From: Bin87 sp965220265
Lineage (GTDB): Bacteria > Chloroflexota > Dehalococcoidia > Lucifugimonadales > UBA3495
Assembly (NCBI GenBank): GCA_965220265.1
Contig: CBDCPM010000004.1
Span: forward strand, 2,790,001 to 2,854,000
Reading direction: 5' to 3'
DNA: 64,000 nucleotides
Within the stretch, counting starts at the first letter, position 1. Every line of letters starts with the position of its first letter. Position numbers and translations under genes: made by a program. This document shows, piece after piece, positions 1 to 8,046 of this stretch. The notes beneath the pieces are model-generated. The model was not told the DNA's origin, did not search any database, and saw only the letters and a program-made list of their open reading frames with translations.

Positions 1-354
1 CGCTTCGAGGATCCCTTCCAGTTTCAGCGAAAGATACGTGGACCGGCGCGGCTCGTCGAAAAAGCACGCCGCCGCGTCCCGCTCCCGGTCGAAAAGCTCC
101 TTGACCTTGCGGCGTTTCTCGATGTCCTTCACCAGGATGAAGTCCCAGGGCTGCATGAACCCCACCGACGGCCCGTGGTGAGCGGCCCGGATGATCCGGG
201 CCAATGTCTCGTCGGGTATGGGGTCAGGACGGAAATTGCGGATGTCGCGCCGTTGGTAGATCGCCCGGTACACCGCCTCCCGCTCGGCCTCCGGAAAGGC
301 CAGCGAGGCCCCGTTCACTGGAATGTCGTCTGGTTGGTGACTTTGTTGTTCCAT
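1..354 (-). CDS. bluB: 5,6-dimethylbenzimidazole synthase BluB-like nitroreductase, 3' end cut by window
   Basis: Reading the minus strand from the ATG at 354 gives 118 residues, open to the window edge. About 30 residues in lies RRDIRNFRPDPIPDETLARI, followed by HHGPSVGFMQPWDFILV and, near the break, LKLEGI. These are hallmarks of BluB, the oxygen-dependent flavin-fragmenting nitroreductase-fold enzyme that makes the lower ligand of cobalamin. Family knowledge places it in the cytoplasm with FMN. The C-terminal half is outside the window, so catalytic residues there cannot be checked. It is divergent from cofE. A related nitroreductase domain also occurs fused to CofE in actinobacterial FbiB, so a role near F420 cannot be excluded, but the motif string favours BluB. 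Confidence 0.8.
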   Translation of the reverse strand, partial: MEQQSHQPDDIPVNGASLAFPEAEREAVYRAIYQRRDIRNFRPDPIPDETLARIIRAAHHGPSVGFMQPWDFILVKDIEKRRKVKELFDRERDAAACFFDEPRRSTYLSLKLEGILEA

Positions 355-562
355 CCGCCCCCCGCCAAAGCCGATTGCTACGCTTACCGGACGCTGCCGA
401 TTCCGCGTGCCGCTATCATACCCACGCGGTTGGAGTTGCGCTAGGATTGCGCCACCCCTGACGCGTAACCAGTTTGTCACGACGAGAAGCGAAGCGGCGC
501 GGTGATAAACTGGAACCATCCCACAGTAATCAATACCCCGCCGCAACAACGGGAGGTGCGCC

Positions 563-1321
563 ATGCCGCCGGAAATTCGCGCCGTAGGAATTGAAGGCCT
601 TCCCGAAGTGCGGGCCGGAGACGATCTGGCTGCCCAGATCATGGACGCCGCCGCCGCTCAGGGCACTCCCATCGAGGCTGGCGACGTGGTGGTAGTCACC
701 CAGAAGATCGTCAGCAAGGCCGAGGGACGGGTGATGGACATCGACGAGGTCGAGGCTTCCCCGTTGGCCGTCGCCATCACCGAGGGCCACCGTCGCGATC
801 CCCGCCACACCGAGATGATCCTGCGCGAGAGCCGCCGCGTCGTCCGCATGGACCGTGGCGTCATCATCAGCGAGACCTACCACGGCTACATCTGCGCCAA
901 CGCCGGCATCGACGCCTCCAACATTCCCGGCTCCAACTCCATCTGCCTGCTGCCCGTGGATCCCGACGCCTCGGCCCGCCGCATCCGCGACAGCATCCGC
1001 GAACGCCTGGGCGTGGACGTCGCCGTTCTCGTCTCCGACACCTTCGGCCGCCCCTGGCGTAACGGCGCGATCAACGTCTCCATCGGCGTGGCCGGCTTCA
1101 ACCCCGTCATCAGCTACATCGGCGAGTTCGACCCCCACGGCAACGAGCTCCACACCACCACCATCGCGGTCGCCGATGAGCTGGCCGCCACCGCCGAGCT
1201 GGTCACCGGCAAACTCCTCGGCGTGCCCGTAGCCCTCATCAAGGGCTACCCCTACGAACCCATGGAAGACGCCGACAGCCGCGACATAGTCCGCGAGCCG
1301 GATAAGGATTTGTTCCGCTGA
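563..1321 (+). CDS. cofE: Coenzyme F420:L-glutamate ligase
   Basis: This 252-residue protein matches the length of archaeal and bacterial CofE, which adds gamma-linked glutamates to F420-0 using GTP and a divalent metal. Visible family motifs are VVVTQKIVSKAEGR near residue 43, CANAGIDASN near 112, DTFGRPWRNG near 157 and IKGYPY near 229. The ATG at 563 is preceded by GGGAGGTGCGCC, a strong ribosome site at good spacing. It lacks the C-terminal nitroreductase domain of mycobacterial FbiB. Together with two LLM oxidoreductases at 59.6 and 62.5 kb it implies that the organism makes and probably uses F420. Confidence 0.9.
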   Translation: MPPEIRAVGIEGLPEVRAGDDLAAQIMDAAAAQGTPIEAGDVVVVTQKIVSKAEGRVMDIDEVEASPLAVAITEGHRRDPRHTEMILRESRRVVRMDRGVIISETYHGYICANAGIDASNIPGSNSICLLPVDPDASARRIRDSIRERLGVDVAVLVSDTFGRPWRNGAINVSIGVAGFNPVISYIGEFDPHGNELHTTTIAVADELAATAELVTGKLLGVPVALIKGYPYEPMEDADSRDIVREPDKDLFR

Positions 1322-1462
1322 TACGAGGCGCTCCCAGGCTCGCCTCGCTTCTTGCCTCCGAGCCGTGGGGAGAGTTCTTGTCCAGCCCCTTTCCATCGTG
1401 GCCGCCGTTGTTTGACCGATCGTCAGGCCGTTGGATAAGATCGCGCCAACCTGGCGTGAACT

Positions 1463-2629
1463 ATGGCTACTCTACCCGAAACCTTGCGACTGCAACCCGA
1501 CGTGTTGCGTTGGGCGCGCCAGCGCGCCGACCTTACGCCGGACCAATTGGCGCACAAAGTCAGGCTGAAAGCCGACCGTGTGTTGGAATGGGAGCGTTCC
1601 GGCGAAATCTCCATGGACTGGGTTGAGAAACTGGCTGCGGCCACTCACAGCCCTTTGGGTTATCTGTTCCTCTCCTTCCCCCCATTCGAGACGTTGCCCA
1701 TCACCGACTTCCGTACTCGTGCCGGGGACACGCCGCTGGATCCCAGCTTGGAAATGCTGGAAACGATATACGCAATGCAGCAGCGCAGCGACTGGTTGCG
1801 GGAAGAATTGATCGATATAGGTGCGGAACCTGTGCAACTGGTGGGAGCGTTTCGGCCCGGGACCAGCAGTGCCGATGCTGCCTATGCTATGCGCAGCGCA
1901 TTGGGACTTACCACAGATTGGGCGGCTTCAGCCCGCAATTGGTCGGATGCAGCTGAGTTGCTGCGAGATCAGGCTCAGGCAGCTGGGATATTGATGGTGT
2001 TCAATGGTGTCGTAGGGAATGACACCAGTCGGAAGCTTAACCCCGACGAATTCCAAGGGTTCGCCCTCATGGACGAGTACGCCCCGCTCATTTTTGTCAA
2101 CAATGCGGACTACAAGGCTGCACAAATGTTCTCCATCGCACATGAACTGGCTCATCTGTTTGCGGGTGAGGGAGGCGTTTCGGTCACTGAGTCTTTACTG
2201 CCGGCAGAGCACGACGTTGAAATACTGTGCGACAGGATAGCCGCAGAATTTTTGGTGCCCGAAGCCGAGTTGCGTGCCCTTTGGCCGAACGTATCGGCTC
2301 GTGCGGATCGCTATCAGCAAACGGCCCAACACTTCAAAGTCAGCAGGGTGGTGGCTGCTCGTCGAGCTCTGGACTTGGAACTCATCGACCGAGCGACCTT
2401 CTTTGACTTTTACGCTCAAAACAAAACCCAGGGTAATCGTCGCCAGCAGGCATCTCCTGGGGGTAATTTCTGGAATACTCAGCGCTGGCGGATCGGGGTT
2501 CGCTTCGCCGCCGCAGTAGTTCGTGCTCTGAGGGCAGGAAGGCTGTCCCATCGCGAAGCCTATTCTCTGACTGGCTTGAAGGGTAAGACCTTTGACAACA
2601 TGCCCAGCAAAATGGGTATCATCATATGA
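1463..2629 (+). CDS. XRE-family HTH / ImmA-IrrE metallopeptidase (antitoxin-like regulator)
   Basis: A protein of 388 residues. Residues about 13-60 form an XRE helix-turn-helix (RADLTPDQLAHKVRL, VLEWERSGEISMDWVEKLA). The zinc-peptidase motif HELAH is at 227-231, with a downstream acidic stretch (CDRIAAEFLVPE) typical of ImmA/IrrE proteins (COG2856). In known systems such proteins are regulators, sometimes cleaving a repressor, and are often paired with a PIN-like toxin. The stop codon overlaps the start of the next gene by four bases (ATGA), so the two genes are translationally coupled. Codon use is less GC-rich than the neighbours, suggesting horizontal acquisition. Confidence 0.85.
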   Translation: MATLPETLRLQPDVLRWARQRADLTPDQLAHKVRLKADRVLEWERSGEISMDWVEKLAAATHSPLGYLFLSFPPFETLPITDFRTRAGDTPLDPSLEMLETIYAMQQRSDWLREELIDIGAEPVQLVGAFRPGTSSADAAYAMRSALGLTTDWAASARNWSDAAELLRDQAQAAGILMVFNGVVGNDTSRKLNPDEFQGFALMDEYAPLIFVNNADYKAAQMFSIAHELAHLFAGEGGVSVTESLLPAEHDVEILCDRIAAEFLVPEAELRALWPNVSARADRYQQTAQHFKVSRVVAARRALDLELIDRATFFDFYAQNKTQGNRRQQASPGGNFWNTQRWRIGVRFAAAVVRALRAGRLSHREAYSLTGLKGKTFDNMPSKMGIII

Positions 2630-3144
2630 GCTCCCAAGAAGGGAGTGCATACCTGCCGGATACTAATGTGTTGGTAGCCGCGTACCGTGGATATTATGCA
2701 CCGGATCTATGCCCCGGCTTCTGGGATTGTCTAGCACATTACATCGCAGTCGGCCGTCTGTTTATCATCGATCGGGTATACGCCGAGATCATTTTCCCGG
2801 CTCAGTTGGTCGAGTGGGTTCAAAGGGCAGCCGCTGATTGGTTTCCCACTACAGCCACACAGCCAGTTGCGGATGCGTATCGCCGTCTGATCGATTGGGT
2901 CTACGACAATCCCCAGTTCACTGCTGCGGCTCGTGCTGATTTTGCTCGTGCGGCCGATGGGTGGTTGGCCGCTTACGCCCTGGCGAACGGTGCAGCTGTC
3001 GTGACCAATGAAGTGTCTGCTCCCGAAGCACGAAGCAGGGTGTTGCTGCCTGACCTTTGTCGCCAGTTCGACATCCCGTGCATCAACACTGTTGAAATGT
3101 TGCGTGATCTCGGAGCCCGATTCGAATGGAGACCACCCGCATAA
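2626..3144 (+). CDS. DUF4411 PIN-like protein, putative toxin partner
   Basis: A protein of 172 residues starting with the ATG that overlaps the previous stop. It opens with YLPDTNVLVAAYRGYY, the DUF4411 PIN-fold signature with its first acidic residue, followed by acidic positions around RVYAEI, the conserved ADGWLAAYALANGAAVVTNE block and a C-terminal CINTVEMLRDL. DUF4411 proteins are known as partners of COG2856 regulators in putative type II toxin-antitoxin modules; PIN domains are metal-dependent ribonucleases. Toxicity here is inferred only from family and gene order. Confidence 0.8.
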   Translation: MSSQEGSAYLPDTNVLVAAYRGYYAPDLCPGFWDCLAHYIAVGRLFIIDRVYAEIIFPAQLVEWVQRAAADWFPTTATQPVADAYRRLIDWVYDNPQFTAAARADFARAADGWLAAYALANGAAVVTNEVSAPEARSRVLLPDLCRQFDIPCINTVEMLRDLGARFEWRPPA

Positions 3145-3195
3145 CCGCGTTAGCTTCCGGCCGCCCCAGACCTCTGGCGTCCTTGTACAACCGAT

Positions 3196-3230
3196 AAAAA
3201 GCGCGGCCCCACCCCAAGGCAGAGCCGCGC
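3196..3230 (-). terminator. Rho-independent terminator of the dnaJ-hspR-clp operon
   Basis: On the minus strand GCGCGGC (3230-3224) pairs with GCCGCGC (3207-3201) around a 16-nt loop and is followed by five T residues (3200-3196). It lies about 30 bases beyond the clp stop codon and also separates that operon from the convergent DUF4411 gene. Confidence 0.75.
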
Positions 3231-3259
3231 CTTAATCCCGACCGAGCCGATGGTCGGTT

Positions 3260-5746
3260 CTAAACCACGCCCACCAACTCCCCTTCCGTCTCGCGAGCAG
3301 GCGCCGACGCCACCATCAGCGTCAGACCATCTCCCGCTGCGTTCACGTCCGCGATGATGTGGTCGTGCTCGTTGAACTCGCCGGAGAGGACGCCCTGTGC
3401 CAGCCGGTTCTCCAGGTGGCGCTGGATCGCCCGGCGCAGCGGACGCGCACCGTAGCTCACGTTGAACCCTTCCTTCACCAGCCAGTCACAGCCGGCCTCG
3501 GTCAGCTCGCAGGTGATGTCCCGCTCCGCCAGCCGCTTCTGCACCTCGCCGACCATCAGCCCGACGATCTCGCCGATCTGCGCCCGGCTCAGCGGGTGGA
3601 ACACGATGGTCTCGTCGATGCGGTTCAGCAGCTCCGGCCGGAAGGCCCGCTGCAGCGCGTCCTGCACCGACCGCGCCAATTCCGGCGTCACCTTGCCAGC
3701 CTCCTGCTCCCGGTCCGCGGTGGGGCTGAGCCCGAAGGGACGCTGCGACAGGTCCCCCGTGCCCAGGTTGCTGGTCATGATGATCACCGTGTTGCGGAAG
3801 TCCACCGTGCGACCCTGGCCGTCGGTGAGCCTCCCGTCCTCCAGGATCTGCAGCAGCAGATTGAACACGTCCGGATGCGCCTTCTCGATCTCGTCGAACA
3901 GGATCACCCGGTGGGGCCGCCGCCGCACCGCCTCGGTCAACTGGCCGGCGTCGTCATACCCCACGTAGCCGGGAGGCGCGCCGATCAGCCGCGACACCGT
4001 GTGCCGCTCGCCGTACTCCGACATATCCAGCCGTACCATGCTGTCCTCGTCGTTGAAGAGGAACTCAGCCAGCGCCCGGCTCAACTCGGTCTTGCCAACC
4101 CCGGTGGGTCCCAGGAAGATGAAGCTGCCGAAGGGACGCTTGGGGTCGTTCAGGCCCGACCGCGCCCGGCGTATGGTGTCCGCCACCGCGTTGATGGCCT
4201 CGTGCTGCCCGATCACCCGCTGGTGCAGGTGCTCCTCCATGTGCAGCAGCCGCTCAGCCTCGCCTTCCATCAGCTGGCCCACTGGTATGCCCGTCCAGTT
4301 GGACACCAGATCGGCGATGTCCTTCTCGTTCACCACCAGGTCCGGCCCCGTGGTGTGCTCGATGGCCTCGTGCTCGGTATTCAGCTCCCCCTCCAGGCGC
4401 AGCCGTTCCGTGCGGTACTGGGCCGCCCTTTCGTAATCGGACAACTGGTTGGCCCGTTCTTCCAGGTCCGTCAGTTCCCGCCGCCGGTTTTCCATGCCCT
4501 GCAGCTTGGGCGGCAGCATGCCCGCGTCGATGCGCACCTTGCTGCCCGCCTCGTCCATGAAGTCGATGGCCTTGTCCGGCAGCTTGCGGTCGCTGATGTA
4601 CCGGTCGCTCAGGCGCACCGCCGCCGCGATGGCCCCGTCGGTGATCGTCACCTTGTGGTGCGCTTCGTACCTCGGCTTCAGTGCCTCCAGGATCGACAGC
4701 GCCTGCTCCGGCGTTGGCTCCTCCACGTACACCGGCTGGAACCGCCGCGCCAGCGCCGGGTCCCGCTCGATGTGCTTGCGGTATTCGTCCAGCGTCGTCG
4801 ATCCGATGGCCTGCAACTCGCCCCGCGCCAGCGCCGGCTTGAGCATGTTGCTTGCATCCAGGCCGCCCTCGCCGCCGCCCGCCCCCACCAGCGTGTGCAT
4901 CTCGTCCAGGAAGACGATCACCTCGCCGTTGGAGGAAGTCACCTCGTCGATGACGGACTTCAACCGCTCCTCGAACTCGCCGCGGAACTTGGCGCCCGCC
5001 ACCAGCCGGCCCATGTCCAGCGCCATCACCCGCTTGTTGTGCAGCGAGTCGGGCACGTCGTCGCAGATGATCTTGCTGGCCAGTCCTTCGGCAATGGCCG
5101 TCTTGCCCACGCCCGCCTCGCCGATCAACACCGGGTTGTTCTTGGTGCGCCGGGTTAGGGTCTGCATCACCTGCCGGATTTCCTGGTCGCGCCCCACCAC
5201 CGGGTCCAGCTTGCCGACGCGCGCCAGCTCGGTCAGGTCCACGCTGTACTTCTCCAGCGAGCGGTAGCGCTGCTCCGCGTTCTGGTCGTCCACCCGGTGC
5301 GACCCGCGCAGCTTCTGCATCGCCTGGTACACCATCTCCTGGTTGACGCCCAGCTCCCGGAACAGCCGCGCGGAATCGCCGGCGTCCTCCCGGGCCGCCG
5401 CCACCAGCAGGTGCTCCACGCTGATGAACTGGTCCTTCAGCCGCTGGGCCTCCTCGTCCGCCAGCTGTAGCATCCGCTGTAGCCGTGGCGTGATGAAGAT
5501 CTGCTGCGAGCCGGAGACCACTTTCGGCACGCCGTCCAGCGTCTGGTGCAGCCCGCTCTTGATCAGCTCCGGATCAACCCCCAGCTCCTTGAATATCTGC
5601 TCGGGTAGCCCGTCTTCCAGCGCCACCAGGGCCAGCAGCACGTGCTCCACGTCCCACTGGCTGTGTTGGTAATTTCGCACCAGCTCCTGAGAACGTTGCA
5701 ACGCCTCCTGGGCCTGTGTTGTGAATTTGTCCGCGGTCATCACCAT
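3260..5746 (-). CDS. clpB/clpC: Clp AAA+ unfoldase, ClpB-like N domain with ClpC-like short middle region
   Basis: A protein of 828 residues with two AAA+ modules: Walker A GEAGVGKT at 209-216, Walker B VIVFLDEMHT, and a second module with GPTGVGKTELSRAL and VILFDEIEKAHP. The N-terminal repeat domain (DKFTTQAQEAL) resembles ClpB. However, the stretch between the modules is only a short UVR/ClpC-type coiled segment (DYERAAQYRTERLRLEGEL) and lacks the roughly 120-residue ClpB propeller. A ClpP-docking VGF loop is not obvious (PFGLSP at the equivalent place). It could therefore be a ClpC-type protease partner or a disaggregase. It is the last gene of the operon, and AGGAGGTAAC at 5760-5751 is a strong ribosome site for the ATG at 5746. 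Confidence 0.9.
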   Translation of the reverse strand: MVMTADKFTTQAQEALQRSQELVRNYQHSQWDVEHVLLALVALEDGLPEQIFKELGVDPELIKSGLHQTLDGVPKVVSGSQQIFITPRLQRMLQLADEEAQRLKDQFISVEHLLVAAAREDAGDSARLFRELGVNQEMVYQAMQKLRGSHRVDDQNAEQRYRSLEKYSVDLTELARVGKLDPVVGRDQEIRQVMQTLTRRTKNNPVLIGEAGVGKTAIAEGLASKIICDDVPDSLHNKRVMALDMGRLVAGAKFRGEFEERLKSVIDEVTSSNGEVIVFLDEMHTLVGAGGGEGGLDASNMLKPALARGELQAIGSTTLDEYRKHIERDPALARRFQPVYVEEPTPEQALSILEALKPRYEAHHKVTITDGAIAAAVRLSDRYISDRKLPDKAIDFMDEAGSKVRIDAGMLPPKLQGMENRRRELTDLEERANQLSDYERAAQYRTERLRLEGELNTEHEAIEHTTGPDLVVNEKDIADLVSNWTGIPVGQLMEGEAERLLHMEEHLHQRVIGQHEAINAVADTIRRARSGLNDPKRPFGSFIFLGPTGVGKTELSRALAEFLFNDEDSMVRLDMSEYGERHTVSRLIGAPPGYVGYDDAGQLTEAVRRRPHRVILFDEIEKAHPDVFNLLLQILEDGRLTDGQGRTVDFRNTVIIMTSNLGTGDLSQRPFGLSPTADREQEAGKVTPELARSVQDALQRAFRPELLNRIDETIVFHPLSRAQIGEIVGLMVGEVQKRLAERDITCELTEAGCDWLVKEGFNVSYGARPLRRAIQRHLENRLAQGVLSGEFNEHDHIIADVNAAGDGLTLMVASAPARETEGELVGVV

Positions 5747-5763
5747 ATCGGTTACCTCCTGCT

Positions 5764-6123
5764 TTAGTTATTGCGTGTCCTGCCGTCGCCGGCCGCTGGT
5801 CCGGCGGCGCACAGTCGGGCCACTTCGTTGGTTAGCGTTTCCACCTGGCCTTCAAGCTCCGTTATACGGTCGATCAGCTTCAGGGCCACCTCCGCGCCGG
5901 CAAGATTGACCCCCATCTCGTCGGTGAACCTCTTGATCCGCCGCAGCCGCTCCACGTCGGCCATGGAATACAGTCGCTGCCGTCCGCCCGACCGTGAGGG
6001 AAATACCAGCCCCACCCGTTCGTAGTAGCGCAGGGTCTGCGCGTGCAGCCCCACCATCCGTGCGGCCACGCTGATCACGAAACACGGCTCGGTGGCGAAG
6101 TCTCCGTCCTGCATCATGGTCAT
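5764..6123 (-). CDS. hspR: HspR-type MerR-family heat-shock repressor
   Basis: A protein of 119 residues beginning with a MerR winged helix: FVISVAARMVGLHAQTLRYY and ERVGLVFPSRSGGRQRLYS. A coiled coil follows (LKLIDRITELEGQVETLTNEV). HspR represses chaperone operons and works with DnaK or heat as signal in actinobacteria and some other phyla. Its place between dnaJ (9-nt gap) and clp (17-nt gap) is the classical arrangement and supports autoregulation of this operon. The textbook HAIR operator was not found upstream, so the operator here may be diverged. Confidence 0.88.
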   Translation of the reverse strand: MTMMQDGDFATEPCFVISVAARMVGLHAQTLRYYERVGLVFPSRSGGRQRLYSMADVERLRRIKRFTDEMGVNLAGAEVALKLIDRITELEGQVETLTNEVARLCAAGPAAGDGRTRNN

Positions 6124-6132
6124 TGCTCCTTG

Positions 6133-7041
6133 CTAGCTGGGCGTCTGCGCCGCGGCCTCGCCGTCGCGGATCTGTTCAAACAGCCGTCGCTGCTCGTCGG
6201 TGAGCCCGGTGGGCAGCACCACGTTCACCTCGGCGTACAGGTTGCCCCGCCGTTCCGGGTCGTTTAGCCGCGCCATGCCTTGACCGGCCAGCCGGAACCG
6301 CCGGCCATTCTGGGTTTCCGGCGGCAGCGTCAGCTCGATCTGCCCCCGCAGCGTTGTCACTGTCGCGGATCCGCCCAGGACCGCGTCCAGCAGCGGCACG
6401 TCAACCCTGGTGTGCAGGTCGTCGCCCTTGCGCTCGAAACGACCGTGGGGCAGCACCGTCACCAGCAGGTTGAACTCCCCGCCGGCGTTGCTGCCGGCCG
6501 CGATGTGCACCCGTCCGCCGTCGGCGATCCCTGCGGGTATCCTGACTTCCAGCCGACGCCCGTCGGGTAGGCTCACCAGGCGCGTCGTCCCCCGGTCGGC
6601 CTCCTCCAGCGTGATTTCCACTTTCACTTCCGCCGGCCGCGGCCGGAGCCGGTCGCTGACATTGCCCCCCATTTCAGAGGCGAAGCCGCCCATGCCTCCC
6701 AACAGATCCGACAAGGTTGCGCCGCCGGCTCTGAAGTTGAACCCGCCGCTGCCTCCGCCGAAATTGCCTCCCCGGAAGAATTGGGACGGCCCGGCGCCGC
6801 GTTGCTGCTCGAAATGCTCGGCCTGCTCCCAGCGGTCGCCATAGCGGTCGTACTTGGTCCGCTTGTCCGCGTCCGACAGCACCTCGTAGGCAGCATTGAT
6901 CGTCTTGAACCGTTCCGCCGCGGCGGCGTCCCCCGGGTTCACGTCCGGGTGATGCTGCCGCGCCAGCCGGCGATAGGCCTGCCGGATCTCCTTGTCGTCG
7001 GCGCTGCGCGAAACGCCCAGTATGTCGTAATAGTCAGCCAT
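6133..7041 (-). CDS. dnaJ: DnaJ/CbpA-type J-domain co-chaperone
   Basis: A protein of 302 residues. The J domain occupies residues 1-70 with the HPD tripeptide at 31-33, followed by a Gly/Phe-rich linker (GGNFGGGSGGFNFRAGG) and the two-barrel C-terminal substrate domain (VKVEITLEEADRGT, RKGDDLHTRVDVPLLDAVLG). There is no CxxCxGxG zinc finger, so this is a class II (CbpA-like) co-chaperone that stimulates DnaK ATPase. It is the first gene of the minus-strand heat-shock operon and diverges from the small heat-shock gene across a 191-bp intergenic region. Confidence 0.92.
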   Translation of the reverse strand: MADYYDILGVSRSADDKEIRQAYRRLARQHHPDVNPGDAAAAERFKTINAAYEVLSDADKRTKYDRYGDRWEQAEHFEQQRGAGPSQFFRGGNFGGGSGGFNFRAGGATLSDLLGGMGGFASEMGGNVSDRLRPRPAEVKVEITLEEADRGTTRLVSLPDGRRLEVRIPAGIADGGRVHIAAGSNAGGEFNLLVTVLPHGRFERKGDDLHTRVDVPLLDAVLGGSATVTTLRGQIELTLPPETQNGRRFRLAGQGMARLNDPERRGNLYAEVNVVLPTGLTDEQRRLFEQIRDGEAAAQTPS

Positions 7042-7077
7042 TGCGGCGCCTGCCTGCGTTAAATTCGTTGTATTACC

Positions 7078-7115
7078 ATCATATAGGACGATGCCTCAAC
7101 GATCAATCATTTGAT
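7078..7115 (-). promoter_or_regulatory. Probable dnaJ operon promoter with overlapping inverted repeat
   Basis: On the minus strand TTGATC (7106-7101) and TATGAT (7083-7078) are separated by exactly 17 bases, a good sigma-70-like promoter 37 bases upstream of dnaJ. The -35 box lies in an inverted repeat, ATCAA-TCAT-TTGAT (7102-7115), which could be a repressor site, perhaps for HspR; that assignment is inference. Confidence 0.5.
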
Positions 7116-7153
7116 GGTGAACATACCGTATACATAATAAGAGCCTATCAACT

Positions 7154-7162
7154 TGGTATAAT
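7154..7162 (+). promoter_or_regulatory. Extended -10 promoter for the small heat-shock gene
   Basis: TGGTATAAT (7154-7162) is a perfect TGN-TATAAT extended -10 element about 70 bases upstream of the hsp20 start. No convincing -35 box is seen at the usual distance. Confidence 0.4.
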
Positions 7163-7232
7163 GACATCACCGGCCGCAAAGACGGCCACCAAAATCCTCG
7201 GCCAGCGTGCCGATGCCTCTGGAGGACAGAAT

Positions 7233-7720
7233 ATGACGACCATGCAACGATTTGATCCCTTCCGCGAGATGCGCCATTTCAACCGCTTGTTCAACAGCCC
7301 CTTGTGGGCCGCCCAGCGCTGGGGTGCCCCCTGGATGACGGCGTTGATCACGCCAGCGAGGCCTGTTCCATCCCCATGGATGTGTGCCTCAACGACAAGG
7401 CCCTGACCGTGACCGCGTCCCTTCCCGGGTTCGTGGCCGACGACGTGGACGTGTCTATAAGCCCCGACCGCGTCCTCTCCGTCAAGGCATCCCACCAGTC
7501 GGAAGTGAGCTATGAGGGCGAGGAGTACCTGATGCGCGAACGCCGCACTGGCACCTTCTCCCGCGCGCTGCGGCTCCCCAACGACCTCAACCTGGACGAC
7601 GCCTGCGTCGCCCTGGAACATGGTGTGCTCACCGTGACGGTGCCCGTCGCCGAGGCCGCCCAGACCCGGAGCCTGCAGATCTCCAACCCGGCCGGCGCTT
7701 CCGGCGCCGATGCCTGCTAA
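7233..7720 (+). pseudogene. hsp20: Hsp20 small heat-shock protein, interrupted by one frameshift
   Basis: The first 30 or so codons from the ATG at 7233 read as an Hsp20 N terminus (MQRFDPFREMRHFNRLFN). From about 7335 the match moves to another frame (open from 7304 to 7720) with the alpha-crystallin domain: SIPMDVCLNDKALTVTASLP, a conserved VDVSISPDRVLSVKA strand and FSRALRLPNDLN. A one-base error or mutation in the G/C run around 7322-7335 would join the two parts into a normal protein of roughly 160 residues. The preceding GGAGGACAGAAT is a good ribosome site. Either the gene has recently decayed or the base call is wrong; the crystallin domain is otherwise clean. Confidence 0.75.
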
Positions 7721-7746
7721 ACGCCGGTGCAACGCCGTCGTGGCGG

Positions 7747-7780
7747 ATTGGAGGCGGGGCATGCCCCGCCTCCAATTTTC
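7747..7780 (+). terminator. Terminator after hsp20
   Basis: A perfect 14-bp stem, ATTGGAGGCGGGGC with GCCCCGCCTCCAAT around a 2-nt centre (7747-7776), is followed by TTTC. It lies 27 bases after the hsp20 stop. The long perfect palindrome may also be a dispersed intergenic repeat. Confidence 0.65.
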
Positions 7781-8046
7781 ATGTGCCCACTCCGGTGCCA
7801 CATCGCCGGCCGACCGCCCAGCTGAATGCGCCGAACCCGCTCTCCCCGCAGCCAACCGCGAACTCTCAGATAGGGGCGATGTCGGCAGAGACAGCAGTTG
7901 TTATCATGGTCCTGTTAGTGATGTTTGCCTAACCGGCAGAGCGAACGGACCAATAAAGGGCGCGGGTCAGCGGGTTCGCGTTCTCTCGTGTTTCTGAAAT
8001 CACAGACAATACTGGAGCAACCACAGGATAGAAAAGGAGCAGGACG

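Noticed and set aside
530..1396. Long minus-strand open frame over cofE
   Set aside because: Composition is repetitive (VGVDADV-type), a GC-skew shadow of cofE with no motif.
3359..5158. 599-residue plus-strand frame opposite the Clp gene
   Set aside because: A His/Arg/Gln/Leu-rich antisense shadow without family features.
7042..7232. HAIR (CTTGAGT-N7-ACTCAAG) or CIRCE operator
   Set aside because: Neither sequence is present; only a weaker inverted repeat was kept.
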